Positions 17,589 to 27,200 of a stretch of 64,000 nucleotides of DNA are shown piece by piece. The stretch covers positions 62,001 to 126,000 of the forward strand of contig JAVBLU010000001.1 in assembly GCA_031553225.1 (NCBI GenBank), read 5' to 3'. Below the pieces are notes generated by a model that saw only the letters and a program-made list of their open reading frames with translations, did not search any database and was not told the DNA's origin. Made by a program: the position numbers and the translations under genes. The DNA is from JAVBLU01 sp031553225. GTDB lineage: Bacteria; Bacillota; Clostridia; Christensenellales; UBA1750. Position 1 is the stretch's first letter. The number at the start of each line of letters is the position of its first letter.

Positions 17589-18887
17589 CTAGGGCTGAAC
17601 GGATGCGTCGGCCTGCGCGAGCGCGGCAAGGGCGGCCTGCGCGTGGGCGAGCTGCCGGCTTTTCTTGCCGCGCAGAGGCGCGGCAAGCGCGGGCAGCAGA
17701 GCCATGTTCGCGTGCATGGGCTGATAGTCGGACGAGGGGGTGGACACATAGCGGCCGAGCGCGCCGAGCATGGCGGCCTCCGGGAAAGGCGCGGGAACGC
17801 GCCCGCGCAGCCGCTCTGCCAGGCATGCGCCCGCCACCAGCCCGGATGCGGCGGACTCCACGTACCCTTCCACGCCCGTCATTTGTCCCGCAAAAAACAG
17901 CCCGGGACGCGCAATCACCTCAAAGCAAGGCGACAACAGCCCCGGCGAGCGCAGGTAAGCGTTGCGGTGCATGACGCCGTAGCGTGCGAACTGGGCGTTC
18001 TCCAGGCCGGGGATCATGCGGAACACCCGCTGCTGTTCCCCGTGCTTTAAGCGCGTTTGAAAGCCCACCAGGTTGTACATTGTGGCGTCCTGGTTCTCCT
18101 GGCGCAGCTGCACCACCGCAAAGGGGCGAAGGCCCGTGCGCGGGTCGCGCAGGCCCACGGGCCGCAAAGGCCCAAAGAGCAGCGTGCGCTCGCCCCGCCC
18201 GGCGATCACCTCCACGGGCATGCAGGCCTCGAACACTGCCGTATCCTCAAAGCCGTGCACAGGCGCGCACTCCGCGGCGATGAGCGCGCGATAGAACGCC
18301 TCGTATTCCTCGCGCGACATGGGGCAGTTGATGTAGTCGTCTCCGCCTCGCCCGTACCGCGCGGCGCGGTACACCTTGCTATAGTCAAGGGAATCGGCCG
18401 TCACGATGGGCGCGGCCGCATCGTAGAAGGAAAGCTGCCCGCCGGTCGTCGCGGCGATGTCGTCAGCGAGCGCGCCGTCCGTCAGCGGGCCCGTGGCCAC
18501 GATGGCCGGCGCGTCCGGCAGCCGCACGGCCACGGCCGCCTCGCGGCGAATGAGCGGATGGGCGTCCATAGCGGAGGTCACATAGGCCGAAAACGCCGCA
18601 CGGTCAACGGCCAGCGCGCCGCCCGCGGGCACGCGCGTGTGATCGGCCGCGCGCATCACGATGGAGCCGCACCGGCGCATCTCCTCCTTCAACAGACCCA
18701 CGGCGTTTTCGATCCGGTCGGCGCGCAGCGAGTTGGAGCACACCAGCTCGCACAGGCCGTCCATGTGGTGCGCCGGGGATCTCCGCAGAGGCTTTTGCTC
18801 GCTCAGCGTTACGTGTACGCCGCGCCGCGCCAGCTGCCAGGCCGCCTCGCAGCCCGCAAGGCCGCCGCCTATCACCCTCGCTGTCAA
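17589..18887 (-). CDS. trmFO: TrmFO, folate-dependent tRNA (uracil-54-C5)-methyltransferase
   Basis: FAD-containing enzyme that makes 5-methyluridine at position 54 of tRNA using methylenetetrahydrofolate. The 432-residue protein starts with the FAD-binding GGGLAGCEAAWQLARRG and contains the TrmFO blocks HHMDGLCELVCSNSLRAD, NCPMSREEYEAFY and the C-terminal GQMTGVEGYVESAASG. The start is TTG at 18887, with GAGGTGA seven bases upstream. An intrinsic terminator ends immediately before this ribosome site. Confidence 0.95.
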   Translation of the reverse strand: MTARVIGGGLAGCEAAWQLARRGVHVTLSEQKPLRRSPAHHMDGLCELVCSNSLRADRIENAVGLLKEEMRRCGSIVMRAADHTRVPAGGALAVDRAAFSAYVTSAMDAHPLIRREAAVAVRLPDAPAIVATGPLTDGALADDIAATTGGQLSFYDAAAPIVTADSLDYSKVYRAARYGRGGDDYINCPMSREEYEAFYRALIAAECAPVHGFEDTAVFEACMPVEVIAGRGERTLLFGPLRPVGLRDPRTGLRPFAVVQLRQENQDATMYNLVGFQTRLKHGEQQRVFRMIPGLENAQFARYGVMHRNAYLRSPGLLSPCFEVIARPGLFFAGQMTGVEGYVESAASGLVAGACLAERLRGRVPAPFPEAAMLGALGRYVSTPSSDYQPMHANMALLPALAAPLRGKKSRQLAHAQAALAALAQADASVQP

Positions 18888-18901
18888 AACCGCATCACCT
18901 C

Positions 18902-18939
18902 AAAAAGCGGCGGGAAGCCCGCACGATGGGCCTCCCGCC
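18902..18939 (-). terminator. Intrinsic terminator between topA and trmFO
   Basis: In minus-strand sense, GGCGGGAGGCCC, a 7-base loop, GGGCTTCCCGCC (one G-U pair), GC, then TTTTT. The U-tract ends only a few bases before the trmFO ribosome site. Confidence 0.8.
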
Positions 18940-18993
18940 GGGTAGTTACCGCGCCTTCCGCGTCCGGCATAGGTTGCCAGAGGGAACACGGCG

Positions 18994-21096
18994 CTATTCC
19001 TCGCCGCCCGCCTCGTCCTCCAGCTCCACGCGGAAGCCGCAGGACGCGGTTGTGCAAACGTGAAAGGAGCCGCCTTTGCGGTCGCGCTTCAGCACCATGG
19101 GCCCTCCGCATTCCGGGCACTTCTGCCGCACAGGCTGGTCGGAGGATATAAAATCGCAGTCGGGATAGCGTTCGCATCCGTAGAACCGCCGGCCCTTTTT
19201 GGACGTGCGCTCCAACAGCCGCGCGCCGCATTTGGGGCAGGGCGCGTCGATACTCACCACAATGGGCTTGGTGTTGCGGCACTCCGGGTAGCGCGGGCAG
19301 GCCAGGAACCGGCCGAAACGGCCGTTCTTGTACACCATCATGGCGCCGCATTTGTCGCACACAACGTCGGAGGGTTCGTCCTTCACTTCCATCTTTTCGA
19401 TGGTCTGCTCGGCCGTGGCCAGCTCCTGGGCAAAGGGCTCGTAGAACCGGGCGATTACGCCGCGCCAGGGCTGCGTGCCCTCCTCAACGCCGTCCAGCTG
19501 TTCCTCAAGACCGGCCGTAAAGGCGATGTCCACCACGTCCGAAAAGTGTTCCTTCATCATGGCGGTCACCACCTCGCCCAGCTCGGTGGGCCGAAGGGCC
19601 TTGCCGTCCCGCTCGATATAATCGCGCTGCAGGATGGTGGAGATGGTGGGCGCATAGGTGCTCGGCCGGCCGATGCCCTTCTCCTCCAGCGCGCGCACGA
19701 GCGCCGCTTCGGTGTAGCGCGGGGGGGGCTGCGTAAAGTGCTGCTCGGCTGAAACGCTCTGCACGGCCACGGCTTCACCTTCGTTCAGCCCGGGCAAGGC
19801 GCTGTCCTCTTCCTCCGGCTCGTCCTGGTCTTCCACGTACACGGCCATAAAGCCCGCAAACCTCAGCTGCTGGCCCGCGAAGCGCAGTTCCACGCCGCCT
19901 CCCTCAAACGTGGCGGACAGGGTGTCGTACACGGCGGGGTTCATCTGGGAAGCCAGGAAACGATCGTACACGAGTTTGTACAGCCGGAGCTGATCGCGCG
20001 TGAGCGAGTCCTTCACGGATGCGGGCGTACGGGCCACCTCGGTGGGGCGAATAGCCTCGTGCGCGTCCTGCGCGTGCTTGCGGCCTTTGTACTGGGGCGG
20101 CGTCTCCGGCAGGTAGTCCGGGGAAAACCGCTCGGTGATGGCCGCGCGGGCCGCCTCCTGCGCCTCGGTGGACAGGCGGGTGGAGTCCGTACGAATATAG
20201 GAGATGAGGCCAACGGTACCCTCGCCCTCGATGTCCACGCCCTCATAGAGCTGCTGGGCCACCTGCATGGTCTTGCGCGTGGTAAAGCCCAGCTTGCGCG
20301 AAGCCTCCTGCTGCAGGTTGGAGGTGGTGAAAGGCGGCGCGGGAAAACGCTTGCGCTCGCCGCGTTTGACGCTGGTTACCTTTAAATCGGCCTTTTCCAC
20401 GCGGGCGCGGGCGTCCTGCGCCAGAGCCTGGGAGGAAAGGTCCATGTCGATCTTCTTGCCGTCCAGGCTGCTCAGGCGCGCCGTGAACGCCGCGGACGCG
20501 CTGCGCATCTGCGCGGATACCGTCCAGTACTCACGCGCGACAAAATCGCCGATTTCGTCCTCGCGGTCCACGATCATGCGCGTGGCCACGGACTGCACGC
20601 GTCCGGCCGAGAGGCCCTTGCGCACCTTGGCCCACAAAAGCGGGCTGATCTTGTAGCCCACCAGCCGGTCGAGCACGCGCCGGGCCTGCTGGGCGTCCAC
20701 CAGATCCTGATTGATGGTGCGCGGCTTCTTCACGGCGTTCTTGATCGCCTGAGCCGTAATCTCGTGGAACTCGATGCGGCAGGCGTCGTCTGGGCGGATG
20801 CCCAGGATGTGCGCCAAATGCCAGGAGATGGCCTCGCCTTCCCGGTCAGGGTCGGTGGCGAGGTATACCTTCGCCGCGGTTTTGGCTTCCTTGCGGATGC
20901 GGTCGAGCACCTCGCCGCGGCCGCGTATGGTGATGTACTTGGGCTCAAAGTCCCGCTCCACGTCCACGCCGATCTGCGACTTGGGCAGATCGCGCACATG
21001 GCCGTTGGATGCCTCCACCTTGTAGCCGCGTCCTAAGAACTTTCCGATCGTCTTGGCCTTTGCAGGCGATTCGACGATGACGAGCTTGACCGCCAT
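18994..21096 (-). CDS. topA: TopA, DNA topoisomerase I
   Basis: Type IA topoisomerase that relaxes negative supercoils. The 700-residue protein has an N-terminal Toprim domain (LVIVESPAKAKTI; DPDREGEAI), the active-site tyrosine in SYIRTDSTR, and three C-terminal four-cysteine zinc ribbons (CDKCG...CPRYPEC, CPKCG...CERYPDC, CPECG...CTTASC). ATG 21096 gives MAVKLVIVES. It lies 29 bases after dprA in the same direction, a common Bacillota arrangement, and is followed by a terminator. Confidence 0.97.
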   Translation of the reverse strand: MAVKLVIVESPAKAKTIGKFLGRGYKVEASNGHVRDLPKSQIGVDVERDFEPKYITIRGRGEVLDRIRKEAKTAAKVYLATDPDREGEAISWHLAHILGIRPDDACRIEFHEITAQAIKNAVKKPRTINQDLVDAQQARRVLDRLVGYKISPLLWAKVRKGLSAGRVQSVATRMIVDREDEIGDFVAREYWTVSAQMRSASAAFTARLSSLDGKKIDMDLSSQALAQDARARVEKADLKVTSVKRGERKRFPAPPFTTSNLQQEASRKLGFTTRKTMQVAQQLYEGVDIEGEGTVGLISYIRTDSTRLSTEAQEAARAAITERFSPDYLPETPPQYKGRKHAQDAHEAIRPTEVARTPASVKDSLTRDQLRLYKLVYDRFLASQMNPAVYDTLSATFEGGGVELRFAGQQLRFAGFMAVYVEDQDEPEEEDSALPGLNEGEAVAVQSVSAEQHFTQPPPRYTEAALVRALEEKGIGRPSTYAPTISTILQRDYIERDGKALRPTELGEVVTAMMKEHFSDVVDIAFTAGLEEQLDGVEEGTQPWRGVIARFYEPFAQELATAEQTIEKMEVKDEPSDVVCDKCGAMMVYKNGRFGRFLACPRYPECRNTKPIVVSIDAPCPKCGARLLERTSKKGRRFYGCERYPDCDFISSDQPVRQKCPECGGPMVLKRDRKGGSFHVCTTASCGFRVELEDEAGGEE

Positions 21097-21125
21097 TCAT
21101 TGACCTCCAGTAGTGTTTCCCAGCG

Positions 21126-22226
21126 CTATCGCGCTTTACGGAAAAGGTTTCCGGGCGCTCTCTTTATTATTCCCCGCAACTCCAGTCTTGTCAAGGCGGT
21201 ATTCACAAAGGATACCGGCTCGCCCAGACGGGCTGAGATCTCGCCGGGCGTAAACGTTTCGTCCCCCAGGCACACGTACACGCGCAGTTCGTCCTCGTCA
21301 AGCCCCGGCTGAGCCTCCTCCAGCCGCAGCTGCTGCGGGGGAAGGCCCCAGGAAAGTTCCTCCAGAATATCCGAAACATCCAGCACGGGCTTCGCGCCGT
21401 CGCGCATCAGCTGGTTGGGCATGCTCGACTGAAGCGAGGTGATCGGTCCGGGCACCACGAACACCGGGCGGCCGTTCTCCATGGCGAAGTCCACGGTGAT
21501 CATCGCGCCGGAACCTTTGGCCGCCTCCACCAGAAGCAGCCCCTGCGCCATGCCGGCGATGATGCGGTTGCGCGCGGGAAAGTACTGTTTCTGCGGTCCC
21601 ACGCACGGCGGGTACTCCGAGAGCACCGTGCCGCCGGAGGCCAGAATCTCCTCATACAGCCGCCTGTTCTCGGGCGGATAGCACACGTCCGGGCCGGTTC
21701 CCAGCACGGCCACCGCGCGGCCTTTGCCGCGCAGGCAGCCTTTATGGGCGAAGCTGTCCACGCCGCGCGCAAGCCCGGATACCACCGCGACGCCCGCGCG
21801 GGCCAGCTGGTCGCCCAGCATAAGCGCCACATCCTCGCCGTAGCGCGTGCACATGCGCGAGCCGACCACGGCCAGGCTCTTGCCTGCGGGCAGCCGCCGC
21901 TCGCCGAGCAAGTACAGGGTGGGCGGCGGATCGTAAATTTCCGCGAGTGCCGCGGGATAGTCCTCGTCGCCGCGCGTCATCACCTGCGCACCCGCGGCGT
22001 TGATGCGCTCCTGCAGGGCGTTCAGCGCGGCCTGCGTGCGCCCCTCCTGCAGGTGCAGGAAGGTTTGCTTGCCCAGCAACGGCCGCAACGGCTCGATGTC
22101 CTGATGAAAGACTGCCTCGGCTGAACCGTACCGTCCCACGATCTCATAAAACCGCCGCGCCGTCAGCCCTTCCACGGCCGACAGCCATACCCAGTACAGA
22201 TCCTCCCCGGAAAGGCGCCGCTCCAT
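21126..22226 (-). CDS. dprA: DprA, DNA processing protein (RecA loader)
   Basis: Binds incoming single-stranded DNA during transformation and loads RecA. The 366-residue protein has the Rossmann-like core: AVVGSRMCTRYG, VVSGLARGVDSFAHKGCL, VLGTGPDVCYPPENRRL and FPARNRIIAGM. A C-terminal winged-helix-like segment (TPGEISARLGEPVSFVNTALTRLELRGII) follows. The ATG at 22226 follows GGGAGGG. It is flanked by yifB and topA. Confidence 0.95.
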   Translation of the reverse strand: MERRLSGEDLYWVWLSAVEGLTARRFYEIVGRYGSAEAVFHQDIEPLRPLLGKQTFLHLQEGRTQAALNALQERINAAGAQVMTRGDEDYPAALAEIYDPPPTLYLLGERRLPAGKSLAVVGSRMCTRYGEDVALMLGDQLARAGVAVVSGLARGVDSFAHKGCLRGKGRAVAVLGTGPDVCYPPENRRLYEEILASGGTVLSEYPPCVGPQKQYFPARNRIIAGMAQGLLLVEAAKGSGAMITVDFAMENGRPVFVVPGPITSLQSSMPNQLMRDGAKPVLDVSDILEELSWGLPPQQLRLEEAQPGLDEDELRVYVCLGDETFTPGEISARLGEPVSFVNTALTRLELRGIIKRAPGNLFRKAR

Positions 22227-22264
22227 CTGTGTCCCTCCCGCCCTCATATTCGCGGACGCCCGCG

Positions 22265-23797
22265 CTAGCGATCGCGGCCACGGTACTGCACCGCCTCGGC
22301 GATATGCTCAGCGGCGATATTTGCCGCGCCGCACAGGTCGGCGATGGTGCGCGCCACGCGCAGCATGCGCGCCTGCCCGCGGTTGGACATGCCCAGCGCG
22401 TCGGCCGCCTGCTGCAGCAGCCTTCTGCCCTCGCCGTCCAGCGGGCAAAACCTGCGCAGCGCGGGCGCGCCCAGATGTGCGTTGGCATACACGCCCTCGC
22501 CCGCGTAGCGCTGCTGTTGGCGAAGCCTGGCCTCGTGCACGCGCCCCCGCACATCGCCAGAGGATTCCTCCTTGGTGTCTTCGGCCAGGAACGCGCGCGC
22601 AGGGATGCACTCCACCTCCACGCGCAGGTCGATCCGGTCGAGCAGCGGGCCGGAGATGCGCGAGCGGTACCTCTCGATCTGTAGCGGCGTACAGGAGCAT
22701 TTGCCGCTCTCCTCGCCCAGGTGCCCGCACGGACAGGGGTTCATGGCGCACACGAGCATGATGCGCGAAGGGTACACCTCTTGCGCGCCCACGCGCACGA
22801 CGGACACAAAACCATCCTCCAGGGGCTGGCGCAACGCCTCCAGCGCCGGGCGCTGGTACTCGGGCAACTCATCCAGAAAGAGCACGCCGTGATGCGCTTT
22901 GCTGATTTCCCCGGGCATGGCTTTTGTGCCCCCGCCCACCATAGCCGCCACGGATGCGGTGTGGTGCGGGGCGCGGAAGGGCCGGCGCGTAACCATGCCC
23001 CCCGCCGGCAGCTCGCCGCACACCGAGTGCACGCGCGTCACCTCCAGTGCTTCCTCGTAGGACAGCGGCGGCAGAATGCCCGGCAAACACCGGGCAAGCA
23101 TGGTCTTGCCCGAGCCCGGCGGCCCGACCATGAGCAGGTTGTGCCCGCCCGCGGCGGCAATCTCTAGGGCGCGCTTGGCAACCTGCTGGCCGCGCACAAA
23201 GCGCAGGTCGCTTGCGTCCTCCCCCGCCGCTTGCCGGGCGAGCGCCTCGAAATCCTGCGCGGGGCAGGGATCGATGGGCTGCTCGCCCCTCAGCCACTGC
23301 GCAGCCTGGCGCAGATCGTCCACGGGGTACAGGCCGATGCCCGCCACGCACGCCGCCTCGGCCACGTTCCCGCGCGGCAACAGCACGCGCCGCACGCCTT
23401 GTTCACGCGCGGCAATCACCATGGGCAACACGCCGCGCACGGGGCGCACCGCGCCGTCAAGCGACAGCTCGCCCAGCAAAAGCGTGCCCTCCAGCGCCTC
23501 CTGCGGCGCGTTCCCCGTAGCGATGAGCAGAGCGGCGGCGATGGGCAGGTCAAAGCCCGCGCCCTCCTTGCGCATGGACGCGGGCGAGAGGTTGACGGTA
23601 ACGCGCTGCACGGGAAAGGCGTACCCGCTGTTGCGCATGGCGGAGCGCACGCGGTCGCGTGCCTCCTTCACGGCCGCGTCCGGCAGGCCCACAACGTCGA
23701 AGGCGGGGATACCGGGCGCCACGTCCACCTCCACGCGCACGGGCACGCCGTCGATCCCTTGAAGGGCATAGCTGCTCACGAAAGCGAGCATGCGCAT
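22265..23797 (-). CDS. YifB/ComM-like Mg-chelatase family AAA+ ATPase
   Basis: A 510-residue protein with an N-terminal Lon-protease-like S5 domain (SSYALQGIDGVPVRVEVDV; GFDLPIAAALL), an AAA+ core with Walker A GPPGSGKT and the Walker B-like GVLFLDELPEY, and a C-terminal Mg-chelatase-type helical domain. The family includes ComM, a hexameric helicase for branch migration during transformation. Adjacent dprA supports a DNA-uptake or recombination role. Start 23797, with AGAGGAAAG upstream. Confidence 0.92.
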   Translation of the reverse strand: MRMLAFVSSYALQGIDGVPVRVEVDVAPGIPAFDVVGLPDAAVKEARDRVRSAMRNSGYAFPVQRVTVNLSPASMRKEGAGFDLPIAAALLIATGNAPQEALEGTLLLGELSLDGAVRPVRGVLPMVIAAREQGVRRVLLPRGNVAEAACVAGIGLYPVDDLRQAAQWLRGEQPIDPCPAQDFEALARQAAGEDASDLRFVRGQQVAKRALEIAAAGGHNLLMVGPPGSGKTMLARCLPGILPPLSYEEALEVTRVHSVCGELPAGGMVTRRPFRAPHHTASVAAMVGGGTKAMPGEISKAHHGVLFLDELPEYQRPALEALRQPLEDGFVSVVRVGAQEVYPSRIMLVCAMNPCPCGHLGEESGKCSCTPLQIERYRSRISGPLLDRIDLRVEVECIPARAFLAEDTKEESSGDVRGRVHEARLRQQQRYAGEGVYANAHLGAPALRRFCPLDGEGRRLLQQAADALGMSNRGQARMLRVARTIADLCGAANIAAEHIAEAVQYRGRDR

Positions 23798-23826
23798 CCC
23801 GGCTTTCCTCTTTCGTAACGCCTGCC

Positions 23827-24225
23827 TTACGCGTCCTTAAACACGAACAGCTTATTGCCCAGAAAATTGACGGCCAGCGCACAGGGGGTGGCGATCACCT
23901 TAGCCGACATCTCGGGATATCCCGCACGTACAAGCAGGGTGAGCACGAGAAGGGACGCGCCATAGGACGCGGCGTTCACGAGCACGAAGCGCAGCGCCCG
24001 GCCGCCCGTCATACGGCGCTTGTCCTGAAAGGTCCAGCGGCGGTTCCAGATGAAGGAGTTGAGCATGCCGCAGGCAAAGGATATGGTATGCGACAGGCCG
24101 TAGTACGCGGCGAAAAAAGGCAGCCGTGTGAGCAGCCAGAAAACGCCCATATCCACGAGCGTGTTCAACACGCCCACCAGCCCGAACTTCACCGCCTGCA
24201 GGAACAGCTCCTTCAACTTGCCCAT
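23827..24225 (-). CDS. GtrA-like membrane protein
   Basis: 132 residues with four predicted membrane helices, matching the GtrA family (KFGLVGVLNTLVDMGVFWLL; FIWNRRWTF; NFLGNKLFVF). GtrA proteins are implicated in moving polyprenyl-linked sugars across the membrane. The ATG at 24225 lies one base after the stop of the giant glycosyltransferase, so the two are almost certainly translated together. This supports a cell-surface glycosylation role. Confidence 0.9.
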   Translation of the reverse strand: MGKLKELFLQAVKFGLVGVLNTLVDMGVFWLLTRLPFFAAYYGLSHTISFACGMLNSFIWNRRWTFQDKRRMTGGRALRFVLVNAASYGASLLVLTLLVRAGYPEMSAKVIATPCALAVNFLGNKLFVFKDA

Positions 24226-24226
24226 G

Positions 24227-27200
24227 CTATGCCCCCGCAAACAGCGACCAGCTGGGAATCCATCGCAGCAGCCGCGCGTACTCGATGGGGATGGTGGCGC
24301 CCGAGAGGATTGGGTAAAAGAACGCGAACAGGAACACCACAACGCCGCAGTAGGCGAGCAGCGCGCGCAAGGCCCAACCTCTTTGGGCGAGCAACTGCTC
24401 AAAATAGAAGCCGCAGCACAGGATGATGAAGGGTACCGACGCAAAGTAGTGGTAGATGAACGTGGAGCGCGGCACGAGCACCCAGGGCAAGAACTGCGCG
24501 GCAAACCCAATGAGCACCAGCGCCACGCGCGCGTCTGCACGGGCCTTGCCGGAGATGAAGCGGTAGAGCACGTACACGAGGCCGGCCAGCCCCGCCCACC
24601 ACACGAAGGGGCTGCCCATCGTGTTGATGGAGGCCACGTACCCGGGCCGTAAGTGCTCGCCCATATACAGCCACATGGGCCGTATGATGAGCGGCCACTC
24701 CCACCAGGGCGAGGCGAAGGGGTGCGAGTCCATCAGACGGCTGTGGTAGTCGAACATGCTGGCCTGCGCGTCCAAAATGCCCTGCAGGTCATGTCCGGGC
24801 GTGGGGATGCGCACGTACTGGTAATACGAGGCCAGATAGATACAGGCGGGCACCACCACGAAGCATACGATGCATACCAGCAACGTCAGCAGCATTTGAC
24901 GGGGATATCGCTCCCGCACCTGGCGCGCATGGAGCAGCCCACCCGGCACGTCTTTTCCGCCGCGCCCGGCCGCGCGCCACTCGGCGATGCGCGCGCCCAG
25001 GCTGTAGAAAAACAGAAGCGCCAGACCAAGCCCCGCATAGATGCAAATCCACTTGGATGCGACGCCAAGCCCCATAAACACACCGCTGAGTGCGAGAGGC
25101 GGCAGCGTTTTTGCAAGGGGTTCATGGTGGCTGGAGCGGGTCATGTACACGAACATGAACAGGTACATAAGCATGATGAAGAGCACGGCGAAGCTGTCGA
25201 TGGTGGCCAGGCGCGTCTGCGCGAAGTGCATAAAGTCGAAGCTCATCATCACGCCCAGCACGAAGGAGATGCGCCGGTCGCGGAAGAAGAACGCCGCCAA
25301 GGCGTACATGACGGGCACCATGAAAATGCCTGCCAGCGTGCCCGGAAGACGCCAGGCGAACGGGTTCATCCCCAGCAGGCTCTCGCTCCAGGAGATGAAC
25401 ACCTTGCCCAGCGGCGGGTGCGTGGTCTCATACCACTCCATGTTGTGGTTTTGCTCAAACGCCGTACGGGCGTGGTAAATCTCGTCGAAGTACATGCTGT
25501 TGTAGTAGGATGGCGCGGAGGGCACGGTGTCCTGCTCGTCCAAGAGCAGGCTCGGATCCATCGTCTTGCCTTCGCGTCCGCCCTGCGAGAGCGCGCTGAC
25601 CGGGTAGAGGTTCCCCTCCCCGTCCGCGAAAGCCATCTCGTACAGCCAAAGCCCCGCGCGGCCGGGCGACAGCTTCACAAAGCGCGCAGTCTCGCCCCGG
25701 CCGGCGGCCTGAAGGTCCTGCATGAACCACATGAACATGGTGTTCTCGCCGTACTTGCAGGCGCGCGGCTCGCTGTAGCGCAGCCCGTCCGCGGAGAAGG
25801 CGATGTCGAAGGAGCCGTCATTCAGGAAGCCGTAGTAGTACACGCGGTCCACCTGCCGGGCTTCGCCCAGATCGAATACGACCTCCTCGCCGGGCGCGGA
25901 AGACTGCCAGTATGTCTGCGGGGCTTTGTGCGAGCCGAGGTTCACCAGCGCCACGGCGGCGTACACGGCCGTTAGGGCCAGCATGATGAGCGCGTCCTTG
26001 CGGTCCAGGAAGCGGCCGCGGCCGCTGCTTGGCGCCCCAAGCGTGGGCAGCGCAAAGGGCGGCGGGGCCTCCTCGGCCGCCTGCCGCTCGCTTTGCGCCC
26101 GCGCGGCGCACTGCCCCTGCCCGAGCACGCACCGGCCGCGCACGAGCACGTCCACGCTCACCCAAATCAAGTAGAGCATAGCGGCCACGTTCACGGCCGA
26201 GAACATGATGAGCCAGAGCTTGTCCGGATCCAGGATGTGCTCGGACTGCAGCGTGAGCGCCACGTTCATAAACTGCGGCACGGACAGAAGCCCAAACACG
26301 TACAGAAGCCGCCTGTCGCCGTAGGCGCCGTAAGCCATAAGCAGCAGGGCAAGCGCCGGAAACATATACCGCTCGTGCATGCGCAGCCCGAAGGTGTAAA
26401 GTCCGAGCACAAGCACCGCGCCCACAAGCGGCAGGCTCTTGTAGCGATCGCGCGAGAACCACCACAGGGCCGCCGTCCCAAGCAGCGTCAGCGCCATCAG
26501 AATCGTGCCCCACTGCGCCCAGGAGAGCAAAAAGGGCACCTCGTCCTGCGGGGTCCAGTTGCCGCCGATCAGTCCGAACAGGTTGAAGGCGGAAAGCGAG
26601 GCGTACGGGTAGCTGGCCATGGTGCCGAAATACTTGCCGGGCAGCAGAAGCGGGTCGCCCGCCAGCACCAAAAACGGCAGGCTGGCGGCCAGCAGAAGGC
26701 CTATAGCCGCGAAGAAGCACTGCGCGAGACGAAGCCAGCCGCGGCCCCGGTCCTCCAGAATACCCTGCACGAACACGAACAGCAGCAGCGGCCCAAACAT
26801 AAGCGCCTGCGGTTTAACGAGTACGGCCACGGCATACCAAAGCGAGGCGCGCATCATGCGCCCGTGCATGTACCCCTCCAGGCAAAGCAGCAGGAAGAGA
26901 ACCAAAATGGCGTCAATCTGCCCCCAGGCGGCAGAGTTGACGAGAACGGCCGGGTTGAACAGATACAGCGCCGAGAGCACGATGGCCTTGCGCGCGCCGT
27001 AAGGGCCCTTCAGCATGCGGTACAGCACTAGGCCGCACAGGATATCCGCAGCAATGGCCGGAAGCTTAACGAGGAGCGTGAAGGCCCTCGAATCCAGCGT
27101 AAGCCGAAACAGGTTGGCAATGCCGCCGACGACCCAAAGCACGTACATATACCCCGGCGGATAGTCGCAGAAGTAACCGTCCGTATAGAAGCGCAGAGGC

